A DNA stretch of 64,000 nt. Origin: Streptomyces tanashiensis. GTDB taxonomy: Bacteria; Actinomycetota; Actinomycetes; Streptomycetales; Streptomycetaceae. The notes under the pieces are model-generated. The model worked only from the letters and a program-made list of their open reading frames with translations, searched no databases and was not told the origin of the DNA. The position numbers and the translations under genes were made by a program. The DNA lies in assembly GCF_014648895.1 (NCBI RefSeq), contig NZ_BMRZ01000005.1, positions 62,001 to 126,000 of the forward strand, written 5' to 3'. Shown piece by piece: positions 48,222-57,257 of the stretch (positions are counted from its first letter, which is position 1; each line of letters begins with the position of its first letter).

Positions 48222-49908
48222 CGGGCGTGCCGAGTTCGGTGACCTCGGCCCAGTTCAGGCTCGGGTCGTCGGCCCGGAGCATGTTCTCCCACTGGTCCAC
48301 GGCGATGACGGTGTACATCACGTTCTCGCCGTCCGCGTCGCTCGGGTGCAGGAACGAGGTGGCCGTCCTGGAGAGGTACTCGACGCGGTGGGCGAGCCAG
48401 ACGGTGCCGCCGTCGCCGTCGTCGTACTTCTCGGCCCGGTAGACCTCGTACCGCTTGAGGTCGGGCTCCGTGCTCGCGTCCCACTCGACGAGCACGCCGT
48501 CCTCGCGCGGCGTCGCCTTGAGGCCGGTGACGGGCGCCGGGGCGATCAGGTCGCCCTCGGTCGTGACCACGGCCTCGGCGGAGGCCGGGGACTCGTGGCC
48601 GGCCCGGTCGACCGCCGTGACCGTGTACCGGTACGTCGTGCCGTGCCAGAGGCCGTTCTCGTCGGTGTACGAGGGGGAGGAGGCGGTTCCGAGGAGGGAG
48701 CCGTTGCGGTAGACACGGTAGGAGGCCACGTCGGTGTCCGCCGGGGCGGTCCAGCGCAGGGCGAAGCCCCGGATGTGGCTGCCGGTGTCCACCGCGGTCA
48801 GGCCCGTGGGGGCCCCGGGCGCGTGGTCGCCGCGCGTGGCGGTGACGGCGGTGCGGGCCGAGGTGTTGCCGGCGGCGTCGACGGCCGAGACCCAGTAGGT
48901 GTAGCCGGTCCGCTCGGCGGCGGCGGTGTCCTTCCAGGTGGTGGCGGTGACACCGGTCGCGACCTGGGCGACGGGGTCGGTGGTGCCGGTGCGCTGCCGG
49001 TGGACGGTGTACGTCGCCGCGCCCGTGACCGGCTGCCACGCCAGGACGACGCCGGTGGAGCCGTCGGACGCGGCCACGCCCGCCGGGGCGGCGGTCGGGG
49101 TCCTGTCCACGGACACGACGGTCAGGTCGGCGCCGCCCGGGGACTCGTTGCCGGCCTTGTCGACGGCGCGGAGCTCGTACAGGTAGGTCTGGCCGGTCGG
49201 CGGCGGGGAGTTCACGTACGAGGTGCCCGTGATCAGTGCGGTGGCGCTGCTGACCTTCGTCCAGGTGGTGGAGGTGCTCAGCCGGCGGTAGAGGCGGTAG
49301 CCGGCGAGGTCCATCTCCTTGTTGGCGGCCCACTTCAGGGTGGCCTTGCCGAGGGTCTTGTCGTACGCGACGGTCGCGCCGGCCGGTGCGAGCGGACGGA
49401 CCTTGTCGGTGGTCGCCGACGTGACGGGGGCGTAGGCGAACCTGACGTTCGCCGCGCCGGTCCAGGCCGCGTAGTACACGGTGATCGTGTGCTTGCCCGC
49501 GGGGACGGTGACGTTGACCGTCTTCTTCTGGGTGGTGGTGACGTTCTTCCACAGGTCGATCCTGCGGACGCCGTCGAGGTGGACGCGGATGCCGTCCTGG
49601 GCCTCGGCGGTGAAGGTGAAGGGACCGCCGGAGCCGAAGTCGCGGGTGACCGACCAGCGGACGGAGAAGTTGTCCTTGGGCAGCCTGCCGCCCGCCGGGT
49701 CGCCGGAACCGTAGTTCTCGGCGATGGCGCTGTCGCAGGACGTCAGCTTGGGGGTGCCGCTGAAGGTGGAGTTGGCGAAGTACTCCGCCTTCCACACCGG
49801 GGACGTGCAGGTGACCGCCGCGGCGGCCGGGGTGGCGGTCAGCAGTCCGCCGGATGCGGCGAGGGCGGCCGTGGTGGCCAGCGCGCTCAGCCGGGTGCGA
49901 GTCGTCAC
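48211..49908 (-). CDS. Secreted PA14-like and fibronectin type III protein
   Basis: 565 residues. Signal peptide at about 1-33 (TRTRLSALATTAALAASGGLLTATPAAAA). A PA14-like domain (about 36-165; WKAEYFANSTFSGTPKLTSCDSAIAENYG, EAQDGIRVHLDGVRRIDLW, AGKHTITVYYAAW) is followed by four FN3 modules (about 175-545), each with a YRLYRR/YTVHRQ/YRVYRN/YEVYRA-type strand and AVDKAGN-type turn. No catalytic domain, so it may be an adhesin or carbohydrate-binding surface protein. GTG start at 49908 fits the signal peptide; no good Shine-Dalgarno is seen. It separates cobK from cobIJ and has no evident link to cobalamin. Confidence 0.87.
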   Translation of the reverse strand: MTTRTRLSALATTAALAASGGLLTATPAAAAVTCTSPVWKAEYFANSTFSGTPKLTSCDSAIAENYGSGDPAGGRLPKDNFSVRWSVTRDFGSGGPFTFTAEAQDGIRVHLDGVRRIDLWKNVTTTQKKTVNVTVPAGKHTITVYYAAWTGAANVRFAYAPVTSATTDKVRPLAPAGATVAYDKTLGKATLKWAANKEMDLAGYRLYRRLSTSTTWTKVSSATALITGTSYVNSPPPTGQTYLYELRAVDKAGNESPGGADLTVVSVDRTPTAAPAGVAASDGSTGVVLAWQPVTGAATYTVHRQRTGTTDPVAQVATGVTATTWKDTAAAERTGYTYWVSAVDAAGNTSARTAVTATRGDHAPGAPTGLTAVDTGSHIRGFALRWTAPADTDVASYRVYRNGSLLGTASSPSYTDENGLWHGTTYRYTVTAVDRAGHESPASAEAVVTTEGDLIAPAPVTGLKATPREDGVLVEWDASTEPDLKRYEVYRAEKYDDGDGGTVWLAHRVEYLSRTATSFLHPSDADGENVMYTVIAVDQWENMLRADDPSLNWAEVTELGTPVTP

Positions 49909-49971
49909 AGGGGGAGGGCCCTTTCCGGACCTATGGGAAACCGGTGAAACGGGGGAACTCCTGTGTGACTC

Positions 49972-50010
49972 CCGAGGTGGGGGAAGGGTTGTGCCCGCCC
50001 CCCACCTCGG
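49972..50010 (-). terminator. Terminator after the cobGHIJ operon
   Basis: CCGAGGTGGGGG at 49972-49983 pairs perfectly with CCCCCACCTCGG at 49999-50010, 18 bp beyond the cobIJ stop codon. Confidence 0.82.
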
Positions 50011-50027
50011 ATCTCGCGCCCCGAATC

Positions 50028-51521
50028 TCAGCCGTACCGCCGCGGCGTCCACGTGATCGTGCGGCCGTCGCCCCGCTCGACCGCCCGCGTCTGCGAGGAG
50101 CCGATCAGGAGGAGGGTGCGCATGTCGACCTCGGAGGGGTCCAGGGTCTTGAGGGTGAGGACCCGGACCGACTGCTCGGGGCCGCCGACGTCGCGGGCGA
50201 CGACCACCGGGGTCTCCGGGGAGCGGAGTTCGAGGAGGAGGTCGCGGGCGGCGGCCACCTGGTGGGTGCGGGACTTCGAGCCCGGGTTGTAGAGGGCGAT
50301 CACCAGGTCGGCGGAGGCGGCGGCGCGGAGCCGGGCCTCGATGACGTCCCAGGGCTTGAGCCGGTCGGAGAGCGAGATCGTCGCGTAGTCGTGGCCCAGG
50401 GGGGCGCCCGCGGCGGCGGCGGCCGCGTTGGCGGCGGTCACCCCGGGGAGGACCCGTACGGGCACGTCCGCGTACTCGGGCTCGCAGGCGACCTCCAGGA
50501 CGGCCGTGGCCATCGCGAAGACGCCGGGGTCGCCGCCGGAGACGACCGCGACCTTCCGGCCGCGCCGGGCCAGGTCGAGGGCGAACTCGGCGCGCTCGGA
50601 CTCGACCTTGTTGTCGGAGCCGTGCCGGATCTGCCCGGGGCGCAGCACCGGCACCCGGTCCAGGTAGGTGGTGTAGCCGACGAGGACGTCGGCGTTGACG
50701 AGGGCGCCGCGCGACTCGGGGGTGAGCCAGGGCGCCCCGGCGGGGCCGGTGCCGACGACGGTGACCTCGCCCGTCTCCCGGACGGGGGGCTCCTGGTCGA
50801 CGCGGGAGGGGAGGACCGCGACGGAGAAGTACGGGACGGAGGCCGGGTCGACCTCGGAGAGGACGCCCGTGCGCTCGCCCGGCATGAACGCGCGCTCCAC
50901 GTAGCGGGCGTCGTCCAGGCGGCCGGCCCGTTCCAGGGCCCGCTTCACGGTGGGGAAGGTGCGGCCGAGCTTCATGACGACCGCCGAGTCGGTGCCCGCG
51001 AGGCGGGCCGTCAGCTCGTCCTCCGGCAGGGTGCCGGGGATGATCGTGAGGACCTCCTCCGCCTCGCACAGCGGCTCGCCGAGCCGGGCGGCGGCGGCGC
51101 TGACCGAGGTGACGCCGGGGATGACGGTCGTGTCGTAGCGGTCGGCGAGCCGCTTGTGCATGTGCTGGTACGAGCCGTAGAAGAGCGGGTCGCCCTCGGC
51201 GAGGACGGCGACCGTGCGGCCGGCGTCGAGGTGGGCGGCGAGGCGGGCCGAGGCCTCCTCGTAGAAGTCGTTCAGGGCGCCCCGGTAGCCGCCCGGGTGG
51301 TCCGTGGTCTCCACCGTGAGCGGGTACATGAGCCGCTCCTCGATGTGGTCCTCGCGGATGTGCTCGGCGGCGATGGAGCGCGCTATGGAGCGGCCGTGGC
51401 GGGCCGAGTGGTAGGCGATGACGTCGGCCGAGGCGATGGCCTTCACGGCGGCGACGGTCATCAGGTTCGGGTCGCCGGGGCCGAGCCCGACCCCGTACAG
51501 CTTGCCGGTCACGGTGGTCAT
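50028..51521 (-). CDS. cobIJ: Precorrin-2 C20-/precorrin-3B C17-methyltransferase fusion
   Basis: 497 residues carrying two tetrapyrrole methylases. The CobI half (about 1-245) has KLYGVGLGPGDPNLMTVAAVKAI and VLAEGDPLFYGSYQHMHKRL. The CobJ half (about 250-495) has VTVVGTGPAGAPWLTPESRGALVNADVLVGYTTYLD and VVSGGDPGVFAMATAVLEVA, plus LYNPGSKSRTHQ. It performs the C20 methylation of precorrin-2 and the ring-contracting C17 methylation after CobG. Fused CobIJ is common in actinobacteria. Start ATG at 51521 overlaps cobH by 4 bp. Confidence 0.95.
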   Translation of the reverse strand: MTTVTGKLYGVGLGPGDPNLMTVAAVKAIASADVIAYHSARHGRSIARSIAAEHIREDHIEERLMYPLTVETTDHPGGYRGALNDFYEEASARLAAHLDAGRTVAVLAEGDPLFYGSYQHMHKRLADRYDTTVIPGVTSVSAAAARLGEPLCEAEEVLTIIPGTLPEDELTARLAGTDSAVVMKLGRTFPTVKRALERAGRLDDARYVERAFMPGERTGVLSEVDPASVPYFSVAVLPSRVDQEPPVRETGEVTVVGTGPAGAPWLTPESRGALVNADVLVGYTTYLDRVPVLRPGQIRHGSDNKVESERAEFALDLARRGRKVAVVSGGDPGVFAMATAVLEVACEPEYADVPVRVLPGVTAANAAAAAAGAPLGHDYATISLSDRLKPWDVIEARLRAAASADLVIALYNPGSKSRTHQVAAARDLLLELRSPETPVVVARDVGGPEQSVRVLTLKTLDPSEVDMRTLLLIGSSQTRAVERGDGRTITWTPRRYG

Positions 51522-52171
51522 GCCTGGATCTCCGCTTCGTGGGCGAGGGCGTTGATCGCGGCGGCCGTCATCGCGCTGCCGCCGCGCCGGCCGCGTACGA
51601 CGAGGTAGTCGAGACCGAGGGTGTTCTCGGCGAGCGCGTCCTTGGACTCGGCGGCGCCGATGAAGCCGACCGGGATGCCGAGGACGGCGGCGGGCCGGCC
51701 CGCGCCCTTCGCGACCATCTCCAGGAGGTGGAAGAGGGCGGTGGGGGCGTTGCCGATGGCGACGACGGAGCCTTCGAGGCGGTCCCGCCACAGTTCGAGG
51801 GCGGCGGCGGAGCGGGTGGTGCCGAGCTCGGCGGCGAGACCGGGGACGGCCGGGTCGGAGAGGGCGCAGAGCACCTCGTTGTCGGCGGGCAGCCGCTTGC
51901 GGGTGACGCCGCTGGCGACCATCTGGGCGTCGCAGAGGATGGGCGCGCCGGCGCGCAGGGCTTCGCGGGCGTTCGCGACGACCCGGGGCGAGTACGCGAT
52001 GTCCTGCACGAGGTCGGTCATGCCGCAGGCGTGGATCATCCGGACCGCCACCTGGGCGATGTCGGCGGGCAGGCCCGCGAGGTCCGCCTCGGCGCGGATC
52101 GTGGCAAAGGACCGGCGGTAGATCTCCGTCCCGTCCTTCTCGTAGTCGAACATCCTGGTGCTCTCGCTCAT
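51518..52171 (-). CDS. cobH: Precorrin-8X methylmutase
   Basis: 217 residues of the CobH/CbiC family, which migrates the C11 methyl to C12 and gives hydrogenobyrinate. The catalytic histidine is in VRMIHACGMTDL; DIAYSPRVVANAREALRAGAPILCDAQMVASGVTRKRLPADNEV and IGNAPTALFHLLEMVAKGAGRPAAVLGIPVGFIGAAESK are conserved. ATG at 52171 is used; ATG at 52153 is possible. Four-base overlaps on both sides tie it to cobG and cobIJ. Confidence 0.95.
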   Translation of the reverse strand: MSESTRMFDYEKDGTEIYRRSFATIRAEADLAGLPADIAQVAVRMIHACGMTDLVQDIAYSPRVVANAREALRAGAPILCDAQMVASGVTRKRLPADNEVLCALSDPAVPGLAAELGTTRSAAALELWRDRLEGSVVAIGNAPTALFHLLEMVAKGAGRPAAVLGIPVGFIGAAESKDALAENTLGLDYLVVRGRRGGSAMTAAAINALAHEAEIQA

Positions 52172-53394
52172 CTCGTCGTGCGGGCCTTGGTCACTGCTTC
52201 GGGCAGGGCGGTACGGGGGGTGGGGACGCCGTCCACCAGGTAGCTGTCGTCGCCGGTGGCGAGGACGTCGACCCAGGTGCCGCGCGGATGGCCGCAGCGG
52301 CGCTCGCACCCGGAGTAGTGGACGGGCAGGCCTCCGTGGCGGACCAGGCCGGCGTCCGTCCGTACGTCGGCGAGGGACTTGGCGCAGCCGGGACGTCCGG
52401 TGCAGGCGCTGACCCCGACGGAGGGCAGGCCGGGCCGGGTGACCAGGCCGTACGGCTCCAGGGCGGGGAGCCTGGCGGGGTCGGTCACCACGACCGCCCC
52501 GCGCCAGGGCGTGAGCCGGAGCTCGTCGGCTCCGTCGGCCAGGGCCCGCAGCCCGTCGGCGGTCAGCCGGCCGAGGGGGGCGAGGACGTGCAGGGCGCCG
52601 TCGCCGAGCGGCCCGGGCGCGGGCGGCGGCGACACGGGCAGCGGCGGTGCGGATACGGGCTCCGCCGTGATCCCGGCCCGGGTGAGGGCCCCGGCCCAGT
52701 CGGGTGTGTGCGCCTCGGGCAGTTCGTGGGGCCGCCAGGCCCCGTTCCCGGCGGCCTCGGCGGCGTCGAGGAAGGCGAGGGCGGCGGTGAGGGCGGCCCG
52801 GACGGCGTCGGCGGCGGCGAGGCGGAAGTGCCGGGAGCCGAGGCGGAGCAGGGCGGACCCGTCCTGTCCTGCGATCAAGCTCACATCGCCGCCGAGTCCG
52901 GCGACGTCCCCGCGTCCGTCGTCCAGGACGAACAGGAACCGTCCCGAGAGGGATGCCGCCCGGGGTTCGGCGCACAGCGCGGTGTCCAGGGCGCGCGCCC
53001 ACAACTGCACGTCCGCGTACCCGAGTCCGTCGAGGCCCGCGCAGGGCGAGGCGACGATGTTGCGGACGCGTTCGTGGGTGGGCGAGGGCAGCAGGCCCGC
53101 CCCGGCCAGGAGGGATGCCAGCTCCGCCCCGCAGTCCTCGGCGAGGCCGCGCAGCTCCGCGTTGCCGCGCGAGGTGATGCTGATCCTGCCGTCGCCGAGG
53201 GTCTCGGCGGCGCGGGCCAGGACCTCGGCCTGATGGGACGTCAGGCGTCCTGCGGGCAGGCGCAGTCGGGCCAGGCGTCCGTCGTCGGCGGGGTGCAGGC
53301 GCAGCGCCCCGGGGCAGGCGTCGCCACGGTCCCGTATGCGAGCTTCGCCCGGATCGGGCGTCGGGGGTGGGGTGGGCGGCATGGCGGCGAGCAT
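52168..53394 (-). CDS. cobG: Precorrin-3B synthase
   Basis: About 408 residues of the nitrite/sulfite-reductase-like ferredoxin fold. It has GDACPGALRLHPADDGRLARLRLPAGRLTSHQAEVLARAAETLGDGRISITSRGNAELRGL and the iron-sulfur cysteines in SACTGRPGCAKSLADV and HYSGCERRCGHPRG. CobG hydroxylates C20 and forms the gamma-lactone using oxygen, the defining aerobic step. A proline-rich linker lies in the middle. Starts at 53394 and 53382 are both possible; neither has a strong Shine-Dalgarno. First gene of cobG-cobH-cobIJ, divergent from the riboswitch and cobN. Confidence 0.92.
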   Translation of the reverse strand: MLAAMPPTPPPTPDPGEARIRDRGDACPGALRLHPADDGRLARLRLPAGRLTSHQAEVLARAAETLGDGRISITSRGNAELRGLAEDCGAELASLLAGAGLLPSPTHERVRNIVASPCAGLDGLGYADVQLWARALDTALCAEPRAASLSGRFLFVLDDGRGDVAGLGGDVSLIAGQDGSALLRLGSRHFRLAAADAVRAALTAALAFLDAAEAAGNGAWRPHELPEAHTPDWAGALTRAGITAEPVSAPPLPVSPPPAPGPLGDGALHVLAPLGRLTADGLRALADGADELRLTPWRGAVVVTDPARLPALEPYGLVTRPGLPSVGVSACTGRPGCAKSLADVRTDAGLVRHGGLPVHYSGCERRCGHPRGTWVDVLATGDDSYLVDGVPTPRTALPEAVTKARTTR

Positions 53395-53487
53395 ACCCAC
53401 GGGGAACCGGGCGGCCACCGAGTGTGATCCGGCCGACCCTCCGGCTCCCTCCGGCCCGGAGACCGCACGATCTAGGATGCAGATCGG

Positions 53488-53630
53488 CATGGGGTCCCAG
53501 GACCCCGGGGAGGAAGCCCGGTGAGAATCCGGCGCGGTCCCGCCACTGTGAGCCCGTGACCCACGGGTGAGTCAGGAACTCCCGCCGTCCATCTGACCAC
53601 CCGGGGCGCGGACAACCCCGAGGAAGGCCT
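53488..53630 (+). promoter_or_regulatory. Cobalamin riboswitch
   Basis: The leader of cobN holds the conserved core GAAGCCCGGTGAGAATCCGG followed by CGCGGTCCCGCCACTGTGA and the B12-box-like GAGTCAGGAACT at about 53569-53580. Downstream, CGGGG at 53602-53606 can pair with CCCCG at 53616-53620, whose end overlaps the Shine-Dalgarno GAGGAAGG (53620-53627). A translational off-switch for cobN when cobalamin is plentiful is therefore likely. Exact 5' limit is estimated. Confidence 0.92.
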
Positions 53631-53639
53631 GAGCTCGCC

Positions 53640-56600
53640 ATGCTCCTGCTGCTGTCGCACTCCGACACCGACCTGCTCAGCGCCCGCGCGGCGAACGCCG
53701 CCCAGGCCGAGGGAGCGGTCGAGTACCGCTTCGCCAACCCCTCCCGTCTCCCCCTGGCCGACCTCCCCGCCCTGCTCGACGGCGCCGACCTGGTCGTCGT
53801 CCGGCTCCTCGGCGGACTCCGCTCCTGGCAGGAGGGCCTGGACACGGTCCTCGCCGCCGGAAAGCCGGTCGTCGTGCTCAGCGGCGAACAGGCTCCCGAC
53901 GCCCAGCTGATGGGGTCCTCCACCGTGCCCGTCGGCGTCGCCACCGAGGCGCACGCCTATCTGGCGCACGGCGGCCCGGCCAACCTGGAGCAGCTGGCCC
54001 GCTTCCTCTCGGACACGGTCCTGCTCACCGGCCACGGCTTCGAGGCCCCGGCCGCCGCCCCCACCTGGGGCCCGCTCGACCGGGTCGCGAAGGACACCGA
54101 CGGCCCGACCGTCGCCGTGCTCTACTACCGCGCCCACCACATGAGCGGGAACACCGCCTTCGTCGACGCCCTGTGCGGGGCGATCGAGGACGCCGGGGCG
54201 CGGGCCCTCCCGCTGTACGTGGCCTCCCTGCGCGCCCCGGAGGAGGAGCTCGTCGAGACCCTCCGCACGGCCGACGCGATCGTCACGACCGTCCTCGCGG
54301 CCGGCGGCACCAAGCCCGCCGAGGCGCAGGCCGGCGGCGACGAGGAGGCATGGGACGCGGGCGCGCTCGCCGCGCTCGACGTGCCGATCCTGCAGGCGCT
54401 GTGCCTGACCGGTTCGCGCGCCGCCTGGGAGGAGAACGACGAGGGTCTCTCCCCGCTGGACGCCGCCAGCCAGGTCGCCGTGCCGGAGTTCGACGGCCGC
54501 CTCATCACGGTCCCGTTCTCCTTCAAGGAGATCGACGCCGACGGTCTGCCCGCGTACGTCGCCGACGCCGAGCGCGCGGCCCGTGTCGCCGGGATCGCCG
54601 TCCGGCACGCCCGGCTCCGCCACATCCCGAACGCCGAGAAGCGGCTGGCGCTCGTCCTCTCCGCGTACCCGACGAAGCACTCCCGCATCGGCAACGCCGT
54701 CGGCCTCGACACCCCCGCCTCCGCCGTGTCGCTGCTCCGCCGCCTCATCGCCGAGGGGTACGACTTCGGGCCGGAGGAGGACCTCCCCGGCCTGGTCTCC
54801 GGCGACGGCGACGAGCTGATCTACGCCCTCATCGAGGCCGGCGGTCACGACCAGGACTGGCTGACCGAGGAGCAGCTCGCGAAGAACCCGGTCCGCATCC
54901 CGGCCGCCGACTACAGGCGCTGGTACGCGACGCTCCCCGAGGAGCTGCGGACCCATGTCGAGGAGCACTGGGGCCCGGCGCCCGGCGAGATGTTCCTGGA
55001 CCGCTCCCGCAACCCCGAGGGCGACATCGTCCTCGCCGCCCTGCGCCGCGGGAACCTGCTGATCCTCATCCAGCCGCCGCGCGGCTTCGGCGAGAACCCG
55101 ATCGCGATCTACCACGACCCCGATCTCCCGCCGTCCCACCACTACCTGGCGGCCTACCGCTGGATCGCCGCCCGCGCCGAGGACGGCGGCTTCGGCGCCG
55201 ACGCCATGGTCCACCTGGGCAAGCACGGCAACCTGGAGTGGCTGCCCGGCAAGAACGCCGGTCTGTCCGCCGCCTGCGGCCCCGACGCGGCCCTCGGCGA
55301 CATCCCGCTGATCTACCCGTTCCTCGTCAACGACCCGGGCGAGGGCACCCAGGCCAAGCGCCGCGTCCACGCCACCCTGGTCGACCACCTGGTCCCGCCG
55401 ATGGCCCGCGCCGACTCGTACGGCGACATCGCGCGCCTGGAGCAGCTGCTCGACGAGTACGCGCAGATCTCCTCCATGGACCCGGCGAAGCTGCCCGCGA
55501 TCCGCGCCCAGATCTGGACCCTGATCCAGGCCGCCAAGCTCGACCACGACCTCGGTCTGGAGGAGCGCCCGGAGGACGACGGCTTCGACGACTTCCTGCT
55601 GCACGTCGACGGCTGGCTGTGCGAGGTCAAGGACGCCCAGATCCGCGACGGCCTGCACGTCCTCGGCGGCGCCCCGGAGGGCGAGGCCCGGGTCAACCTG
55701 CTCCTCTCCATCCTGCGCGCCCGCCAGATCTGGGGCGGCACGCAGGCGCTGCCGGGTCTGCGCGAGGCGCTCGGCCTGGACGAGTCGGCCGCGACCCGCA
55801 CCACCGCCGACGAGGCGGAGGCCAAGGCCCGTGAGCTGGTCGAGGCGATGGAGGCCGCGGACTGGTCCGTGGACGCGATCCCGGCGGTCGCCGCCGCGTA
55901 CGGCTCCGAGGTGCACGCCGTGCTGCGCTTCGCCTGCGAGCAGGTCGTGCCGCGCCTGGCCGCCACCACCGACGAGCTGGCGCACGCCGTGCACGCCCTG
56001 AACGGCGGCTTCGTCCCGGCCGGCCCGTCCGGCTCCCCGCTCCGCGGCCTGGTCAACGTCCTGCCGACCGGCCGCAACTTCTACTCGGTCGACCCGAAGG
56101 CCGTGCCGTCCCGCCTCGCGTGGGAGACCGGCCAGGCGCTCGCCGACTCGCTGCTCACCCGCTACCGCGACGACAACGGCGAGTGGCCCACCTCGGTCGG
56201 TCTCTCCCTGTGGGGCACGAGCGCGATGCGCACCGCGGGCGACGACGTCGCCGAGGCGCTCGCCCTGCTCGGCGTCCGCCCGCTGTGGGACGAGGCCTCG
56301 CGCCGGGTGAACGGCCTGGAGCCGATCCCGCTCGCCGAGCTCGGCCGTCCGCGCGTCGATGTGACGCTGCGCATCTCGGGCTTCTTCCGGGACGCGTTCC
56401 CGCACGTCATCGGGCTCCTCGACGACGCCGTCCGGCTCGTGGCGGGCCTGGAGGGCGAGTCCGCCGAGGACAACTACGTGCGGGCGCACGCGCAGGCCGA
56501 CCTCGCCGAGCACGGCGACGAGCGGCGCGCCACCACCCGTATCTTCGGCTCCCGGCCGGGCACGTACGGCGCGGGCATCCTCCAGCTGATCGACTCGCGG

Positions 56601-57257
56601 GACTGGCGCACGGACGCCGACCTGGCCGAGGTGTACACGGTGTGGGGCGGGTACGCGTACGGGCGCGGGCTCGAAGGCCGTCCGGCGCGCGCCGAGATGG
56701 AGACCGCGTACAAGCGGATCGCGGTGGCCGCGAAGAACACGGACACCCGCGAGCACGACATCGCCGACTCCGACGACTACTTCCAGTACCACGGCGGCAT
56801 GGTCGCGACCGTCCGCGCGCTGACGGGCACGGCCCCCGAGGCGTACATCGGCGACTCGACCCGTCCGGAGACCGTCCGCACCCGCACGCTCGTCGAGGAG
56901 ACCTCCCGGGTCTTCCGCGCCCGTGTGGTCAACCCGCGCTGGATCGAGGCGATGCGCCGCCACGGTTACAAGGGCGCGTTCGAGCTGGCGGCGACCGTCG
57001 ACTACCTCTTCGGGTACGACGCGACGACGGGTGTCGTCGCCGACTGGATGTACGACAAGCTCACCCAGGAGTACGTCCTCGACGCGGAGAACCAGGCCTT
57101 CCTGAAGGAGGCCAACCCGTGGGCCCTGCACGGCATCGCCGAGCGGCTCCTCGAAGCCGAGTCGCGCGGCATGTGGGAGAAGCCGGACCCGGAGACCCTG
57201 GCCGCCCTGCGCCAGGTGTTCCTGGAGACGGAGGGCGACCTGGAGGGTGAGGGCTAA
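53640..57257 (+). CDS. cobN: Cobaltochelatase subunit CobN
   Basis: 1205 residues, normal length for CobN/BchH-type large subunits. It starts MLLLLSHSDTDLLSARAANA. The CobN core has YRAHHMSGNTAFVDALCGAIEDAGARALPLYV, ALVLSAYPTKHSRIGNAVGLDTPASAVSLLRRL, HLGKHGNLEWLPGKNAGLSAACGPDAALGDIPLIYPFLVNDPGEGTQAKRR and GLVNVLPTGRNFYSVDPKAVPSRLAWETG. With ATPase subunits (CobST or ChlID-like), not found in this window, it inserts Co2+ into hydrogenobyrinate a,c-diamide. Controlled by the riboswitch in its leader. Its stop shares CTAA with the convergent ABC-F gene. Confidence 0.96.
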   Translation: MLLLLSHSDTDLLSARAANAAQAEGAVEYRFANPSRLPLADLPALLDGADLVVVRLLGGLRSWQEGLDTVLAAGKPVVVLSGEQAPDAQLMGSSTVPVGVATEAHAYLAHGGPANLEQLARFLSDTVLLTGHGFEAPAAAPTWGPLDRVAKDTDGPTVAVLYYRAHHMSGNTAFVDALCGAIEDAGARALPLYVASLRAPEEELVETLRTADAIVTTVLAAGGTKPAEAQAGGDEEAWDAGALAALDVPILQALCLTGSRAAWEENDEGLSPLDAASQVAVPEFDGRLITVPFSFKEIDADGLPAYVADAERAARVAGIAVRHARLRHIPNAEKRLALVLSAYPTKHSRIGNAVGLDTPASAVSLLRRLIAEGYDFGPEEDLPGLVSGDGDELIYALIEAGGHDQDWLTEEQLAKNPVRIPAADYRRWYATLPEELRTHVEEHWGPAPGEMFLDRSRNPEGDIVLAALRRGNLLILIQPPRGFGENPIAIYHDPDLPPSHHYLAAYRWIAARAEDGGFGADAMVHLGKHGNLEWLPGKNAGLSAACGPDAALGDIPLIYPFLVNDPGEGTQAKRRVHATLVDHLVPPMARADSYGDIARLEQLLDEYAQISSMDPAKLPAIRAQIWTLIQAAKLDHDLGLEERPEDDGFDDFLLHVDGWLCEVKDAQIRDGLHVLGGAPEGEARVNLLLSILRARQIWGGTQALPGLREALGLDESAATRTTADEAEAKARELVEAMEAADWSVDAIPAVAAAYGSEVHAVLRFACEQVVPRLAATTDELAHAVHALNGGFVPAGPSGSPLRGLVNVLPTGRNFYSVDPKAVPSRLAWETGQALADSLLTRYRDDNGEWPTSVGLSLWGTSAMRTAGDDVAEALALLGVRPLWDEASRRVNGLEPIPLAELGRPRVDVTLRISGFFRDAFPHVIGLLDDAVRLVAGLEGESAEDNYVRAHAQADLAEHGDERRATTRIFGSRPGTYGAGILQLIDSRDWRTDADLAEVYTVWGGYAYGRGLEGRPARAEMETAYKRIAVAAKNTDTREHDIADSDDYFQYHGGMVATVRALTGTAPEAYIGDSTRPETVRTRTLVEETSRVFRARVVNPRWIEAMRRHGYKGAFELAATVDYLFGYDATTGVVADWMYDKLTQEYVLDAENQAFLKEANPWALHGIAERLLEAESRGMWEKPDPETLAALRQVFLETEGDLEGEG

